Shown piece by piece: positions 55,241 through 64,000 of a DNA stretch of 64,000 nt. A program made the position numbers and the translations under genes. Every line of letters starts with the position of its first letter. The first letter of the stretch is position 1. Location of the stretch: NCBI GenBank assembly GCA_016713225.1, contig JADJPO010000001.1, forward strand, positions 1,240,001 to 1,304,000, read 5' to 3'. This DNA is from Kineosporiaceae bacterium. GTDB lineage: Bacteria > Actinomycetota > Actinomycetes > Actinomycetales > Kineosporiaceae. Under the pieces are notes generated by a model. That model did no database searches. It was not told where the DNA came from and worked only from the letters and a program-made list of their open reading frames with translations.

Positions 55241-57868
55241 CTAGAGCCGCGGGTCGACCGGCTCGGACTCCAGGGCGAGGACGGCGAAGACGCACTCGTG
55301 GACTCGCCACAGGGGCTCGCCGCGTACCAGCCGGTCGAGGGCCTCCAGGCCGAGCGCGTACTCGCGCAGGGCCAGGGAACGCTTGTGTCCCAGCGACCGT
55401 CGGCGCAACCGGTCGAGGTGAGCGGGTTCGGTGTAGTCGGGGCCGTAGATGATGCGCAGGTACTCGCGACCGCGTACCTTCACCCCCGGCTGCACCAGGC
55501 CCGTGGCGCCGCGGGTCAGGTTGGCCGCGGGTTTGACCACCATGCCCTCGCCGCCGGCCTCGGTCAGCGCAGTCCACCAGTCGATACCCGCGTCGACGGA
55601 GGACAGGTCGGTGGTGTCGACCAGCAACCGCTCGGTGGTGATGACCAACTCCGGGTCGGCCGTCACCAGCCGATCGATCAGGCCCAGGTGCCAGGTGTGC
55701 GGCCGATCCTGGAACGCCGAGCCCTCGGCGGCGAGCAGCTGGAACGGCGCCAGCCGGACGCCGTCCAAACCGGTGGTCGGCCAGCAGTAGCGGCGATATG
55801 CCGCGGTGAAGGCGTCGGCGTTGGCTTGCCGAGACCGGGTGCGCGCCAACAGGTCCGCGACGTCCAGACCGGCCCCGGCCGCCTGCTGCAACAGGTCGGC
55901 GGCGACCGGCAGGGCGGCACCGGCCGCCGCCCCGACGGCGGCGTACTGGTGGCGCAACAGCTCCTCGGCCTTCAGGCTCCACGGCAGGAGTTCGGCGTCC
56001 AGCAGCAGCCAGGGCGAAGTCAGCTCGTCGAACAGTCCGGCCGCCTCCGCCGCCACCCGAAGTCGGTCCAACAACGCGCCGGTCAGCTCGGGGCGGAGGA
56101 ACGCGCGCCCGGTGCGGGTCCACACCGCCCCGGGCAGGTCCCAGCCCTCGAATCCGAACCGGGACGCCGCGACCTGTGGGTCGCGCAGCAGCAACACCAC
56201 GGCGCGCGAACCCATGTGCTTGGCCTGGCAGATCACCTCGCTCACGCCGTCGGCGCGAAACGCCGAGAACGCCTGCTCGGGGTGCTCCAGCATCTCCCCG
56301 GACGTCGCCGTGGCCACGGGGCTCATCGTCGGCGGCAGGTACACCAACAGCCGGGGGTCGACCGCGAACCGGCTCATCACCTCGAGGGCCGCTGCGGCGT
56401 TCTCCTCCCGCACCGAGATCCGGCCGTGGTGGGTGGTCTGCACCACGCGCCGCCCGATCACGTCGGTCAGATCGAGGACGTCGCTCTCACGGCGTCCGGC
56501 CGTCGCCTCACCGGAGCTGTCGGAGCCATCGGCCAGGTTCTCGTTGACCGGGAACGGTTTGGACGGCGCGTAGTGGGTGCGCACCGCCGGCACCGACACC
56601 AGCTCGCGCTCGGGGTAGCGCAGCGCGGTCAACTGGCCGCCGAACACGCACCCGGTGTCGAGACAGAGCGTGTTGTTGACCCACTCCACGCCCGGCACCG
56701 GGGTGTGGCCGTAGAGCACCATGGCTCGGCCGCGATAGTCCTGCGCCCAGGCGTAACGCACCGGCAGCCCGTACGCGTCGGTCTCGCCGGTGGTCTGCCC
56801 GTAGAGGCAGAACTCCCGCACCCGCCCGGACGCCCGGCCCTGATACCGCTCGAGAATCCCGGCGTGCGCGACCACCAGGGCGCCGCCGTCCAGCACGTAG
56901 TGCGAGATCAGTCCGTCGAGGAAGGTCTGTACTCGGGTGCGGAAATCTTCCGGCTCGGCGGCCAGCTGAGCGAGTGACTCGGCCAGCCCGTGCGTCAGTT
57001 GCACCTGCCGGCCGCGCAGCGCCCGCAACAGCTTGTTCTCGTGATTCCCGCTGACGCACAACGCGTCTCCGGTCTCGACCATGCCCATGGCCAGGCGCAG
57101 CACGCCCGGGGTGTCCGGCCCCCGGTCGACCAGGTCGCCGACGAACGCCACCCGTCGCCGCTCCGGATGCGAGGCGCCGACCGCTCGGCCGGCGTCGTCC
57201 CGGGTGATGACGTACCCGAGGTTGCCGAGCAGACTCTCGAGCTCCTCGCGGCACCCATGGACGTCACCGATGACATCGAACGGCCCGTGCTCGTGCCGCA
57301 GATCGTTGAACAGAGGCGTGCGCACGATCCGTGCGGCGCTCACCTCGGTCTCGCCGCGCACGACGTGGACGCCGCGAAACCCCTCGCGCTGCAAGCTCTT
57401 CAGACCGCGGCGCATCTGGTCACGCTGCCGCCGGATCACCTGCGCGCCGAAGGTCCGCTCGGCACGGGACTCGTTGCGCTCGACACACACCCGTTCGGGC
57501 ACGTCGAGCACGATCGCCACCGGCAGCACGTCGTGCTCGCGGGCCAGCCTCACCAGCGCGGCCCGCGCGTTCGGCTGCACATTGGTGGCGTCGATGACGG
57601 TCAAACGCCCTGCGGCCAAGCGCTTACCGGCGATGTAGTGCAGCACGTCGAAGGCGTCGGCGCTGGCCGCCTGATCGTTCTCGTCATCGGCCACCAGGCC
57701 ACGGCAGGCATCACTCGAGATCACCTCGGTGGGCAGGAAGTGCCGCCGAGCGAAGGTCGACTTGCCCGACCCGCTGACCCCGACCAGCACCACCAGACTC
57801 AGCTGTGGCAGCTCGATCACCCGCGAGGCAGAATCGGTCTGCTCGACCTGCTTGTTCAGCTCGTTCAT
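55241..57868 (-). CDS. pnkp: Polynucleotide kinase-phosphatase-adenylyltransferase Pnkp (RNA repair)
   Basis: 875 residues from ATG 57868. The 5'-kinase module comes first (VVLVGVSGSGKSTFARR, residues about 26-42). The metallophosphoesterase module follows (VIGDVHGCREELESLL, FVGDLVDRG, SGNHENK). The C-terminal ligase-like adenylyltransferase contains CQAKHMGSRAVVLLL, whose Lys would carry AMP, and GEGMVVKP. This is the complete bacterial Pnkp layout that heals broken RNA ends. It starts four bases inside the hen1 stop. Length is normal, with no frame break. Confidence 0.95.
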   Translation of the reverse strand: MNELNKQVEQTDSASRVIELPQLSLVVLVGVSGSGKSTFARRHFLPTEVISSDACRGLVADDENDQAASADAFDVLHYIAGKRLAAGRLTVIDATNVQPNARAALVRLAREHDVLPVAIVLDVPERVCVERNESRAERTFGAQVIRRQRDQMRRGLKSLQREGFRGVHVVRGETEVSAARIVRTPLFNDLRHEHGPFDVIGDVHGCREELESLLGNLGYVITRDDAGRAVGASHPERRRVAFVGDLVDRGPDTPGVLRLAMGMVETGDALCVSGNHENKLLRALRGRQVQLTHGLAESLAQLAAEPEDFRTRVQTFLDGLISHYVLDGGALVVAHAGILERYQGRASGRVREFCLYGQTTGETDAYGLPVRYAWAQDYRGRAMVLYGHTPVPGVEWVNNTLCLDTGCVFGGQLTALRYPERELVSVPAVRTHYAPSKPFPVNENLADGSDSSGEATAGRRESDVLDLTDVIGRRVVQTTHHGRISVREENAAAALEVMSRFAVDPRLLVYLPPTMSPVATATSGEMLEHPEQAFSAFRADGVSEVICQAKHMGSRAVVLLLRDPQVAASRFGFEGWDLPGAVWTRTGRAFLRPELTGALLDRLRVAAEAAGLFDELTSPWLLLDAELLPWSLKAEELLRHQYAAVGAAAGAALPVAADLLQQAAGAGLDVADLLARTRSRQANADAFTAAYRRYCWPTTGLDGVRLAPFQLLAAEGSAFQDRPHTWHLGLIDRLVTADPELVITTERLLVDTTDLSSVDAGIDWWTALTEAGGEGMVVKPAANLTRGATGLVQPGVKVRGREYLRIIYGPDYTEPAHLDRLRRRSLGHKRSLALREYALGLEALDRLVRGEPLWRVHECVFAVLALESEPVDPRL

Positions 57869-59306
57869 CGGGTGAACACCGCCAGCTGCGTGGGTGGCCC
57901 CACCTCGGGGTCGTCGTCCCCGACCGGGAGATATCGGACGGCGTACCCGCGGCGTGTGGCCACTGCCTGCGCCCACGCCGCGAACTCGGCCCGGGTCCAC
58001 TCGAACCGGTGATCCCGGTGCCGAAACGCCCCGGGAGCCAGGCCCTCGTAGCGCACGTTGTGCTCGATGTTCGGGGTGGTCACCACGACCACGCGCGGGG
58101 CGGCGTCCGCGAACACCGCTCGCTCGAGAGCGGGCAGCCGGGGTGGGTCGAGGTGCTCGATCACCTCCATCAGCACGATCGCGTCCAACCCGCTCAGCCG
58201 GGTGTCGCGGTAGGTCAGCGAGGTCTGCAGCAGCTGCAGTCGCTCGCGCTGGTGGTCGGGCATCCGGTCCAGGCGCAATCGTCGCTCGGCCAGCGTGAGC
58301 GCGCGCGAGGAGACGTCCGCCGCCACCACCGTGGTGAAGCGCCGATCGGCCAGCAAGACCTGGGTGAGCGCACCCGAGCCGCAGCCCAGGTCGCCGACGC
58401 GGCGCACGTCCTCGGCGTGCAACACCGCCAGGACGGCGCCCCGCCGCTGCTCGGCCAGCGGCGCTGGACGATCGCTCGGCTCCTCGTCGATCCCGCCGTC
58501 GGCCTGGTCACTCGGGGCGTCGGCGTCCTCCACGACGTCGTCCGTCTCGGCCAGTCGATCGAGCGCGGTACGGGTCAAGGCGCGGCGATGCGCCAGGTAA
58601 CGTCGGGTGATCAGCTCGCGCAGTGGATGCCCGGCCAACCAGTCACCCCCCGCCCGAATGAGCTTGTCGACCTCCTCGGGGCTGACCCAGTAGTGCTTGG
58701 CGTCGTCCAGCACCGGCAGCAGGACGTAGAGGTGGTTCAGGGCATCGGCCAGCCGCATCCGGCCGGTCAGTCGCAGGTCGACGAAGCGCGACTCACCCCA
58801 TGTCGGCATGGTCTCGTCCAGCGCGATGGCGCGCGCCTCGACCTGCCACCCCAAGGGCTCGAACAGGTTTCGCGCGAGCTCGGCTCCGCCGCGGCAGGGC
58901 AGCACGGGAACGTGAACCTGCAACGGCAGCTCGGACGCCGCCAGGTCGGGCTTGGCTGCACACCGCCCGGACAGCGCCGTCCGGAACACCGACCCGAGCG
59001 CCACCGCCAGCAGGCTGGACGCCGCATACGGCCGATCGTTGACGTACTGGCCGAGTGAGAACGACTCCGGCGGGGCATCGCGCCGGCCCCGGCCACCGTC
59101 GGTGCGGCCTCCGGATCGGCCCCGGACCAGCGCGATCGGGTCGACCTCGAGCAGCAGGGCCGCGGTGCACTGCGCGTCGTCCGCCCGGGGGTAGAAGACA
59201 TGGGCGCTGCCCGCGGCCACCTCGAAGGTCTGCACCTTGGCAGGGTGTTTGTGCAGCAGGTACCCCAGGTCGGTGGCCGGCTGATGCGTGGTGCTCAGCG
59301 TCAGGA

Positions 59307-59310
<4 letters not shown>
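57865..59310 (-). CDS. hen1: Hen1, RNA 3'-terminal 2'-O-methyltransferase and Pnkp partner
   Basis: 481 residues from ATG 59310. The N-terminal Pnkp-activating domain (LGYLLHKHPAKVQTFEVAAGSAHVFYP, PYAASSLLAVALGSVFRTALSGRC) is followed by a SAM methyltransferase domain (VGDLGCGSGALTQVLL, VVAADVSSRAL). The metal site is EVIEHLDPPRL plus HRDHRFEW (Glu, Glu, His, His). It methylates the 3' end before sealing. The ATG overlaps the TGA of the nucleotidyltransferase, and the stop overlaps pnkp. Confidence 0.95.
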
Positions 59311-60094
<784 letters not shown>

Positions 60095-60201
60095 GGCCGA
60101 TCACCGCCCTTCCTCGTCAGCAGGCGATGGTGTCATGATCGCTTCGCGAGGTCGACGAGGTTATGGCCTCAGGCGCGTTCGGCGGGTTCGCGCCGATGAG
60201 T

Positions 60202-60228
60202 GTGCACGGATTGCATGATCACCGAGGG
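60202..60228. repeat. Single unit of the palindromic intergenic repeat
   Basis: GTGCACGGATTGCATGATCACC and GAGGG form one unit in the same orientation as the right arms at 39.0 and 45.0 kb. It lies directly after the TspO stop and upstream of the nucleotidyltransferase. With no inverted partner nearby it cannot form the large hairpin. Confidence 0.75.
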
Positions 60229-60229
60229 T

Positions 60230-60709
60230 TCAGTGGGCGCGGGCCAACTGCCAGTAACCCACCGACAGGCTGGTGGCGACGCTCATCCAGAGGGCGTACG
60301 GGATCAGGACGGCGCCTGCCCACGGCAGCGCCCGCCAGGTCACGATCACCAGGACCCACGTGATCACCGCCGCCGAGGCCAGCGCCACGGCGGCCGGCCC
60401 CAGGGCATGCGGCACGTAGAAGAGGTAGGCCCAGCCGAGGGCGAAGACCACCGAGATCGCGAACACGCCCAGCGCCGTCCAGGCCCGACTGGGCGGCGAC
60501 CCGATCGAGACCGCGATCCCGGCCACCGTCAGCGCCAGGAAGTTCAACGGCCACATCACGCCGAAGACCACCGGCGGCGGTTGCCAGGCCGGCTTGGCCA
60601 GTGCGTCGTACCAGCCGGGGTCCGAGCTGGTCCACACCGTGGACAGTCCGGCGTAGAGCGCCACGACCACCAGGAACCCGGCTGCGGTGAGCAGTTCGCC
60701 GCGGGTCAT
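60230..60709 (-). CDS. TspO/MBR family tryptophan-rich sensory protein
   Basis: 159 residues from ATG 60709 with five membrane helices. PGWYDALAKPAWQPPPVVFGVMWPLNFLALTVAG and the Trp-rich ending (ALWMSVATSLSVGYWQLARAH) are typical of TspO. These proteins bind porphyrins and are tied to stress responses. It stands alone in the minus direction, and a repeat unit follows its stop. Confidence 0.9.
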   Translation of the reverse strand: MTRGELLTAAGFLVVVALYAGLSTVWTSSDPGWYDALAKPAWQPPPVVFGVMWPLNFLALTVAGIAVSIGSPPSRAWTALGVFAISVVFALGWAYLFYVPHALGPAAVALASAAVITWVLVIVTWRALPWAGAVLIPYALWMSVATSLSVGYWQLARAH

Positions 60710-60798
60710 CGCGCATCGCCCGCGCACGTGGTGAGCCACATGGACCAATTAGAGCATCTCGGTGTTGCGTAAATGCGCGGCGCTGGCTAGCCTCGACC

Positions 60799-60922
60799 CC
60801 GAGGGGAGTACTTCTCAACTCCGTGGCCGGTCATCACGAGCATCCCGCGATGCTCCCGGTGCGGGGCCGGACAGTTTCTGGTGGGTAGCCACCGGGTGCG
60901 TCCGGCGAAGGAGACCTCAGCC
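60799..60922 (+). promoter_or_regulatory. yybP-ykoY manganese riboswitch upstream of TerC
   Basis: The leader has the conserved opening GAGGGGAGTACTTCT and the closing GCGAAGGAGACCTCAGCC. GC-rich paired arms lie between (GAGCATC-CCGC-GATGCTC and GGCCGG elements). This is the usual form of the Mn2+-sensing yybP-ykoY element in actinobacteria, where it commonly precedes TerC or Mn exporters. It ends 22 bases before the GTG of the TerC gene. Confidence 0.88.
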
Positions 60923-60944
60923 ACTGCGTGCTGAGGAGTTCCTC

Positions 60945-62003
60945 GTGACCGATGCCCCCGTGGGCACCCCACTGTTGTGGGCACTGACCATCGGTGCCGT
61001 CATCCTGCTGTTGATCGTCGACTTCCTGATCACGCGCCGTCCGCACGAGGTGTCGATGCGCGAGGCACTCGGGTGGTCGGCGTTCTACATCGCGATCCCG
61101 CTGGCCTTCGGTGGGTGGATCTGGTCGTCCTACGGCGGGCAGCGCGGCCTGGAGTACTACACCGGCTATCTGGTCGAGAAGTCGCTGTCGGTCGACAACC
61201 TGTTCGTCTTCATCCTGCTGCTGGGTGCCTTTGCCGTGCCACGCGAGCTGCAACAACGCGTGCTGCTGATCGGCGTCGCCGGGGCACTGGTGCTGCGCGG
61301 CATCTTCATCGCCCTCGGGGCGCAACTGATCTCGACCTTCGCCTGGGCGTTCCTGCTCTTCGGGGCGATCCTGCTGGTCACGGCGGTCAAGGTGCTGCGC
61401 GACGCGATGAGTCACGAGGACGCCGTCATCGAGGTGTCCGAGCTGCGCAGCGTCCGGCTGCTGCGTCGGTTCTGGCCGGTGGCCGATGGCTATTCCGGCA
61501 CCCGGATGACGATCCCGCAGAGCGATGGACGCCGCGCGCTCACCCCGCTGGCGCTGGCGACGGTGGCGATCCTGGCCACCGACGTGGTGTTCGCGATCGA
61601 CTCGGTGCCCGCGGTGTACGGCATCACCGGGGACGCCTATCTGGTCTTCGCCACCAACGCCTTCGCCCTGCTCGGCCTACGGGCGCTCTACTTCGTGCTC
61701 GAGGGCGCGCTGAGCAAGCTGACCCACCTGGGCTATGGCCTGGCGCTGATCCTGGCGTTCATCGGCACCAAGCTGGTGATGCACTGGGCGCACGGTGTCT
61801 GGGCGTGGGTTCCGGAGGTGCCGACCCTGCTCTCGCTGGGTGTGATCGTGGCGATCCTGGCCGTGGTGACGATCACCTCACTGACCTTCGGTGCCGATCG
61901 TCAGACGGACTCGACCTCGGCAGCAGAGGTCGAGGAGGTCGAGGAGTCCGAGAAGCCCGAGGAGTCCGAGGATCCCGAGGTGGCCGGCGCCGTTCGGCCC
62001 TGA
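60945..62003 (+). CDS. TerC-family membrane protein (probable Mn exporter)
   Basis: 352 residues from GTG 60945 with TGAGGAG six bases upstream. Eight or so helices are present, with the family marks SLSVDNLFVFILLLGAFAVP and ATDVVFAIDSVPAVYGIT (acidic residues in membrane helices). A Glu/Ser/Pro-rich tail follows the last helix. The upstream manganese riboswitch argues for Mn efflux rather than tellurite resistance. The last 103 bases overlap the end of the opposite MFS gene. Confidence 0.93.
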   Translation: MTDAPVGTPLLWALTIGAVILLLIVDFLITRRPHEVSMREALGWSAFYIAIPLAFGGWIWSSYGGQRGLEYYTGYLVEKSLSVDNLFVFILLLGAFAVPRELQQRVLLIGVAGALVLRGIFIALGAQLISTFAWAFLLFGAILLVTAVKVLRDAMSHEDAVIEVSELRSVRLLRRFWPVADGYSGTRMTIPQSDGRRALTPLALATVAILATDVVFAIDSVPAVYGITGDAYLVFATNAFALLGLRALYFVLEGALSKLTHLGYGLALILAFIGTKLVMHWAHGVWAWVPEVPTLLSLGVIVAILAVVTITSLTFGADRQTDSTSAAEVEEVEESEKPEESEDPEVAGAVRP

Positions 62004-63574
62004 CGCGGCAGGTTCAGGGTCGCCAGCAGGCCGAGCAGCAACACCAGCGCGGCGATGCCGGTCGTCGTCCGGCTGGCGGTGATCATCGCCTCGGCGGCGG
62101 CCGAGGCGACGGCCTCGCTCCCGGCGCGAGCCTGCAGCCCGGCGATCGCGATCCCGGCGCTGTCCTTGACGGCGCTCGTCACGCCGTCCACGGTCTGCGT
62201 CGGGAGCCCGAGCGCGCTCAGGTTGTCCCGGGTGGTGGCTGCGAGTCGGGCGACCAGCAGGCCGCCGAGCAGCGCCACTCCGAGTGCGGAGCCGACCTGG
62301 CGCACCGAACTCTGCAGGCCCGAGGCCTGGCCGCTCTGCTGGATCGGCACGTCGGCCAGGAGCAGCGAGGTGAGTTGTGCTGTCGCCATGCCGACCCCCG
62401 CGCCGTAGAGGAACAGCCAGCCGCACAGTGTCGCCGTCGCCACCGTCATGGACAAGGTCAGCGCCAATCCGCCGACGGCCACGGCCTCGAGGAGCAGCCC
62501 GACCTGCACGATGGCGCGCTGGCTGATCTTGCCGGACAGCTGCGGCAGGACGCCCGAGGCGAAGAAGGTGCCCAGGGCCAGCACCAGGATCACCCCTCCC
62601 GTACCCAGCGCCGAGTACCCCAGGGTGCCCTGCATCAGCAGCGGCAGGGTGAACAGCAGGCCGAACTCGCCGAAGGCCACCACCAACGCGGCGATCACGC
62701 CCCAGCGAAATCCCCTCAGCCGGAACAGATTCAGGTCGACCAGTGCGTTGACGCCGCGCCGGGCGCGGACCCGTTCGAGCATCACGAACAGCAGCATCAG
62801 CACCAGCCCGGCGACGAGGGCGAACGGTACCGGTGACAGCCCGCCGTCCTCACCACGCCACCAGCCGAACCACGACGATTCGATCAGGGCGAACACCAGC
62901 GCGCCCATGCCCACCGCCGAGAGCAGCACGCCGAGCGGGTCCGAACCGGGCGTGGCGCCGGCGTCGCGGGTCTCGGGGACGGCGCGCACGATGCCGACCA
63001 TGACCAGCAGTCCGACCGGGATGTTGAGCCAGAACGCCCAGCGCCACGACACGTCCGTGGCCAGCCAGCCGCCGATCAGCGGCCCGATCGCCGCCATGCC
63101 ACCGATCGCCGAACCCCAGACCGCGAACGCGATGGTGCGGGCGCGTCCGGTGAAGGTGGCGTTGAGCGTCGACAGGGTGCTCGGCACGATCATGGCGGCG
63201 CCGATGCCCTGCACCAGTCGCGCGGTGATCAGCATGGTGCCGTTGGTGCTCGAACCGGCCACCACCGAGGAGGCCATGAACACCACCATGCCGGTGGCGA
63301 AGACCTTGCGCCGTCCGTGCAGGTCACCGAAGCGGCCCACCGTGAGCAGCAGGGCGGCGAACATCAGGGCGTAGGAGGCGTTCAGCCACTGGGCATCTGC
63401 GCCGTCCAGCCCGAGGTCGGCCATCACCACGGGCAGCGACACGTTGACGATCGTGGCGTCCATGATGACCAGCGAGACCCCGAAGCCCAGCGAGAGCAGC
63501 GTGGCCCAGCCGGCGCGGTCGAGCGCCGGGGAGCGGGGGGAGTCCGTGCCGGTGGGGCTCTTGTCGACACTCAT
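61901..63574 (-). CDS. MFS drug exporter, DHA2 (EmrB/QacA) type
   Basis: 557 residues, 14 helices. GFGVSLVIMDATIVNVSLPVV, VGRFGDLHGRRKVFATGM (motif A), RLVQGIGAAMIVPSTLSTL and FAVWGSAIGGMAAIGPLIGGW (motif C) are present, and no frame break is seen. The C-terminal tail is Ser/Thr-rich (SSDSSGFSDSSTSSTSAAEV) and is read antisense to the acidic tail of TerC. A TetR gene starts divergently 73 bases away and is the likely regulator. Confidence 0.92.
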   Translation of the reverse strand: MSVDKSPTGTDSPRSPALDRAGWATLLSLGFGVSLVIMDATIVNVSLPVVMADLGLDGADAQWLNASYALMFAALLLTVGRFGDLHGRRKVFATGMVVFMASSVVAGSSTNGTMLITARLVQGIGAAMIVPSTLSTLNATFTGRARTIAFAVWGSAIGGMAAIGPLIGGWLATDVSWRWAFWLNIPVGLLVMVGIVRAVPETRDAGATPGSDPLGVLLSAVGMGALVFALIESSWFGWWRGEDGGLSPVPFALVAGLVLMLLFVMLERVRARRGVNALVDLNLFRLRGFRWGVIAALVVAFGEFGLLFTLPLLMQGTLGYSALGTGGVILVLALGTFFASGVLPQLSGKISQRAIVQVGLLLEAVAVGGLALTLSMTVATATLCGWLFLYGAGVGMATAQLTSLLLADVPIQQSGQASGLQSSVRQVGSALGVALLGGLLVARLAATTRDNLSALGLPTQTVDGVTSAVKDSAGIAIAGLQARAGSEAVASAAAEAMITASRTTTGIAALVLLLGLLATLNLPRQGRTAPATSGSSDSSGFSDSSTSSTSAAEVESV

Positions 63575-63647
63575 GTCGGTATCCTAGGAGGCGCACCGGG
63601 CGGTGTCAGCGCAGGACCACTCGGCGCGCGCGCGTCACAATGGGCCG

Positions 63648-64000
63648 GTGCCGAGAATCGAGGCTGCCACCGTCGCCGAGCACCACGTCCTGCGCCGGAC
63701 GGCGATCATCGACGCCGCCGCGGGGTTGTTGGGGGGCGAGGGTCCGACGGCGGTGACCCCGGCGGCGGTGGCGTCGTCCGCGGGATTGGCCCGCAGCAGC
63801 GTCTACCAGTACTTCGCCTCGACCGGCGCCCTGCTCGCCGTGGCCGTCGAGGAACTGTTCGCGCGCAGCACCACCGCGGTGTCCGCGGCTGTCGCGCAGG
63901 CGGCGACGCCGGCCGAGCAGATCGAGGCCTTCGTGGACGCCGCACTCGACGCTGCGCTGGCCGGTCACCTGCCGGCCTCGCACTACAGCGGCCCGGAGTT
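63648..64000 (+). CDS. TetR-family regulator (cut by the window end)
   Basis: From GTG 63648, 117 residues are visible. The helix-turn-helix is RRTAIIDAAAGLLGGEGPTAVTPAAVASSAGLARSSVYQYFASTGALLAVAVEELF, the TetR standard. The ligand-binding domain has just begun at 64000. It is divergent from the MFS exporter, a common repressor-pump pair. Confidence 0.88.
   Translation, partial: MPRIEAATVAEHHVLRRTAIIDAAAGLLGGEGPTAVTPAAVASSAGLARSSVYQYFASTGALLAVAVEELFARSTTAVSAAVAQAATPAEQIEAFVDAALDAALAGHLPASHYSGPE

Noticed and set aside
60977..62836. Large plus-strand frame through TerC and beyond
   Set aside because: Out of frame with TerC; low-complexity Arg/Gly/Gln-rich product typical of a shadow frame.

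Overview
This window comes from a high-GC actinobacterium. Codon third positions are strongly G/C, GTG starts are common, 4-base ATGA/GTGA gene overlaps are frequent, and the gene families (Replic_Relax, DUF2637/SpdB-like, DUF4386, Pnkp/Hen1, TerC with a yybP-ykoY leader) fit that phylum. I cannot name the genus from sequence alone.

Region 1 (198 to about 14 kb, right end unresolved) is an integrated mobile element beside a tRNA-Arg(CCT) gene. A serine recombinase, an ImmA/IrrE metallopeptidase and an Xre repressor form a leftward operon. It is followed by an RHH-like protein, a DNA methyltransferase, a Replic_Relax protein, a VirD4/TraD-type coupling ATPase, an SpdB-like membrane protein, an MT-A70 methyltransferase and a string of tiny overlapping genes. 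No relaxase of a well-known type and no VirB4-like channel ATPase is visible, so it looks like a reduced or mobilisable element. Its right part (12.4-14.3 kb) is visibly richer in A/T and holds orphan genes.

Region 2 (14.4-24.6 kb) is a defence operon: type I restriction-modification hsdM-hsdS-hsdR, a YgjP/DUF45 metallopeptidase, and a Rad50/RloC-like ATPase with a CxxC hook, all joined by short overlaps.

Region 3 (24.6-31.2 kb) is rich in toxin-antitoxin modules: a VapBC pair, a Phd antitoxin with a truncated RelE, and an in-frame Phd-PIN fusion. A DUF1801 protein, a double GNAT acetyltransferase, a kinase-like protein with a ruined P-loop and a NERD-helicase lie among them.

Region 4 (31.2-53.7 kb) looks chromosomal. 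It holds a DUF4386/ABC-export operon, a multicopper oxidase, a DHA2 drug exporter, an RCK-pore-RCK potassium channel, dehydrogenases, DoxX/MarR, and a leftward lutABC-dehydrogenase-FGGY kinase operon opposite a small kinase and a GH32-like gene.

Region 5 (53.8-64 kb) has a ChaB-like protein, an RNA-repair operon (nucleotidyltransferase-Hen1-Pnkp), TspO, TerC behind a manganese riboswitch, and an MFS exporter beside a TetR gene cut by the window end.

Two things cut across the regions. A palindromic intergenic repeat, built on TGATCATG and CCGTGCACG, sits at gene ends at 38.9, 45.0 and 60.2 kb. At least twelve otherwise convincing genes are broken by single-base changes, nearly all in homopolymer runs, and one gene contains a 170-base G tract. 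Together these suggest consensus-sequence errors rather than real decay.
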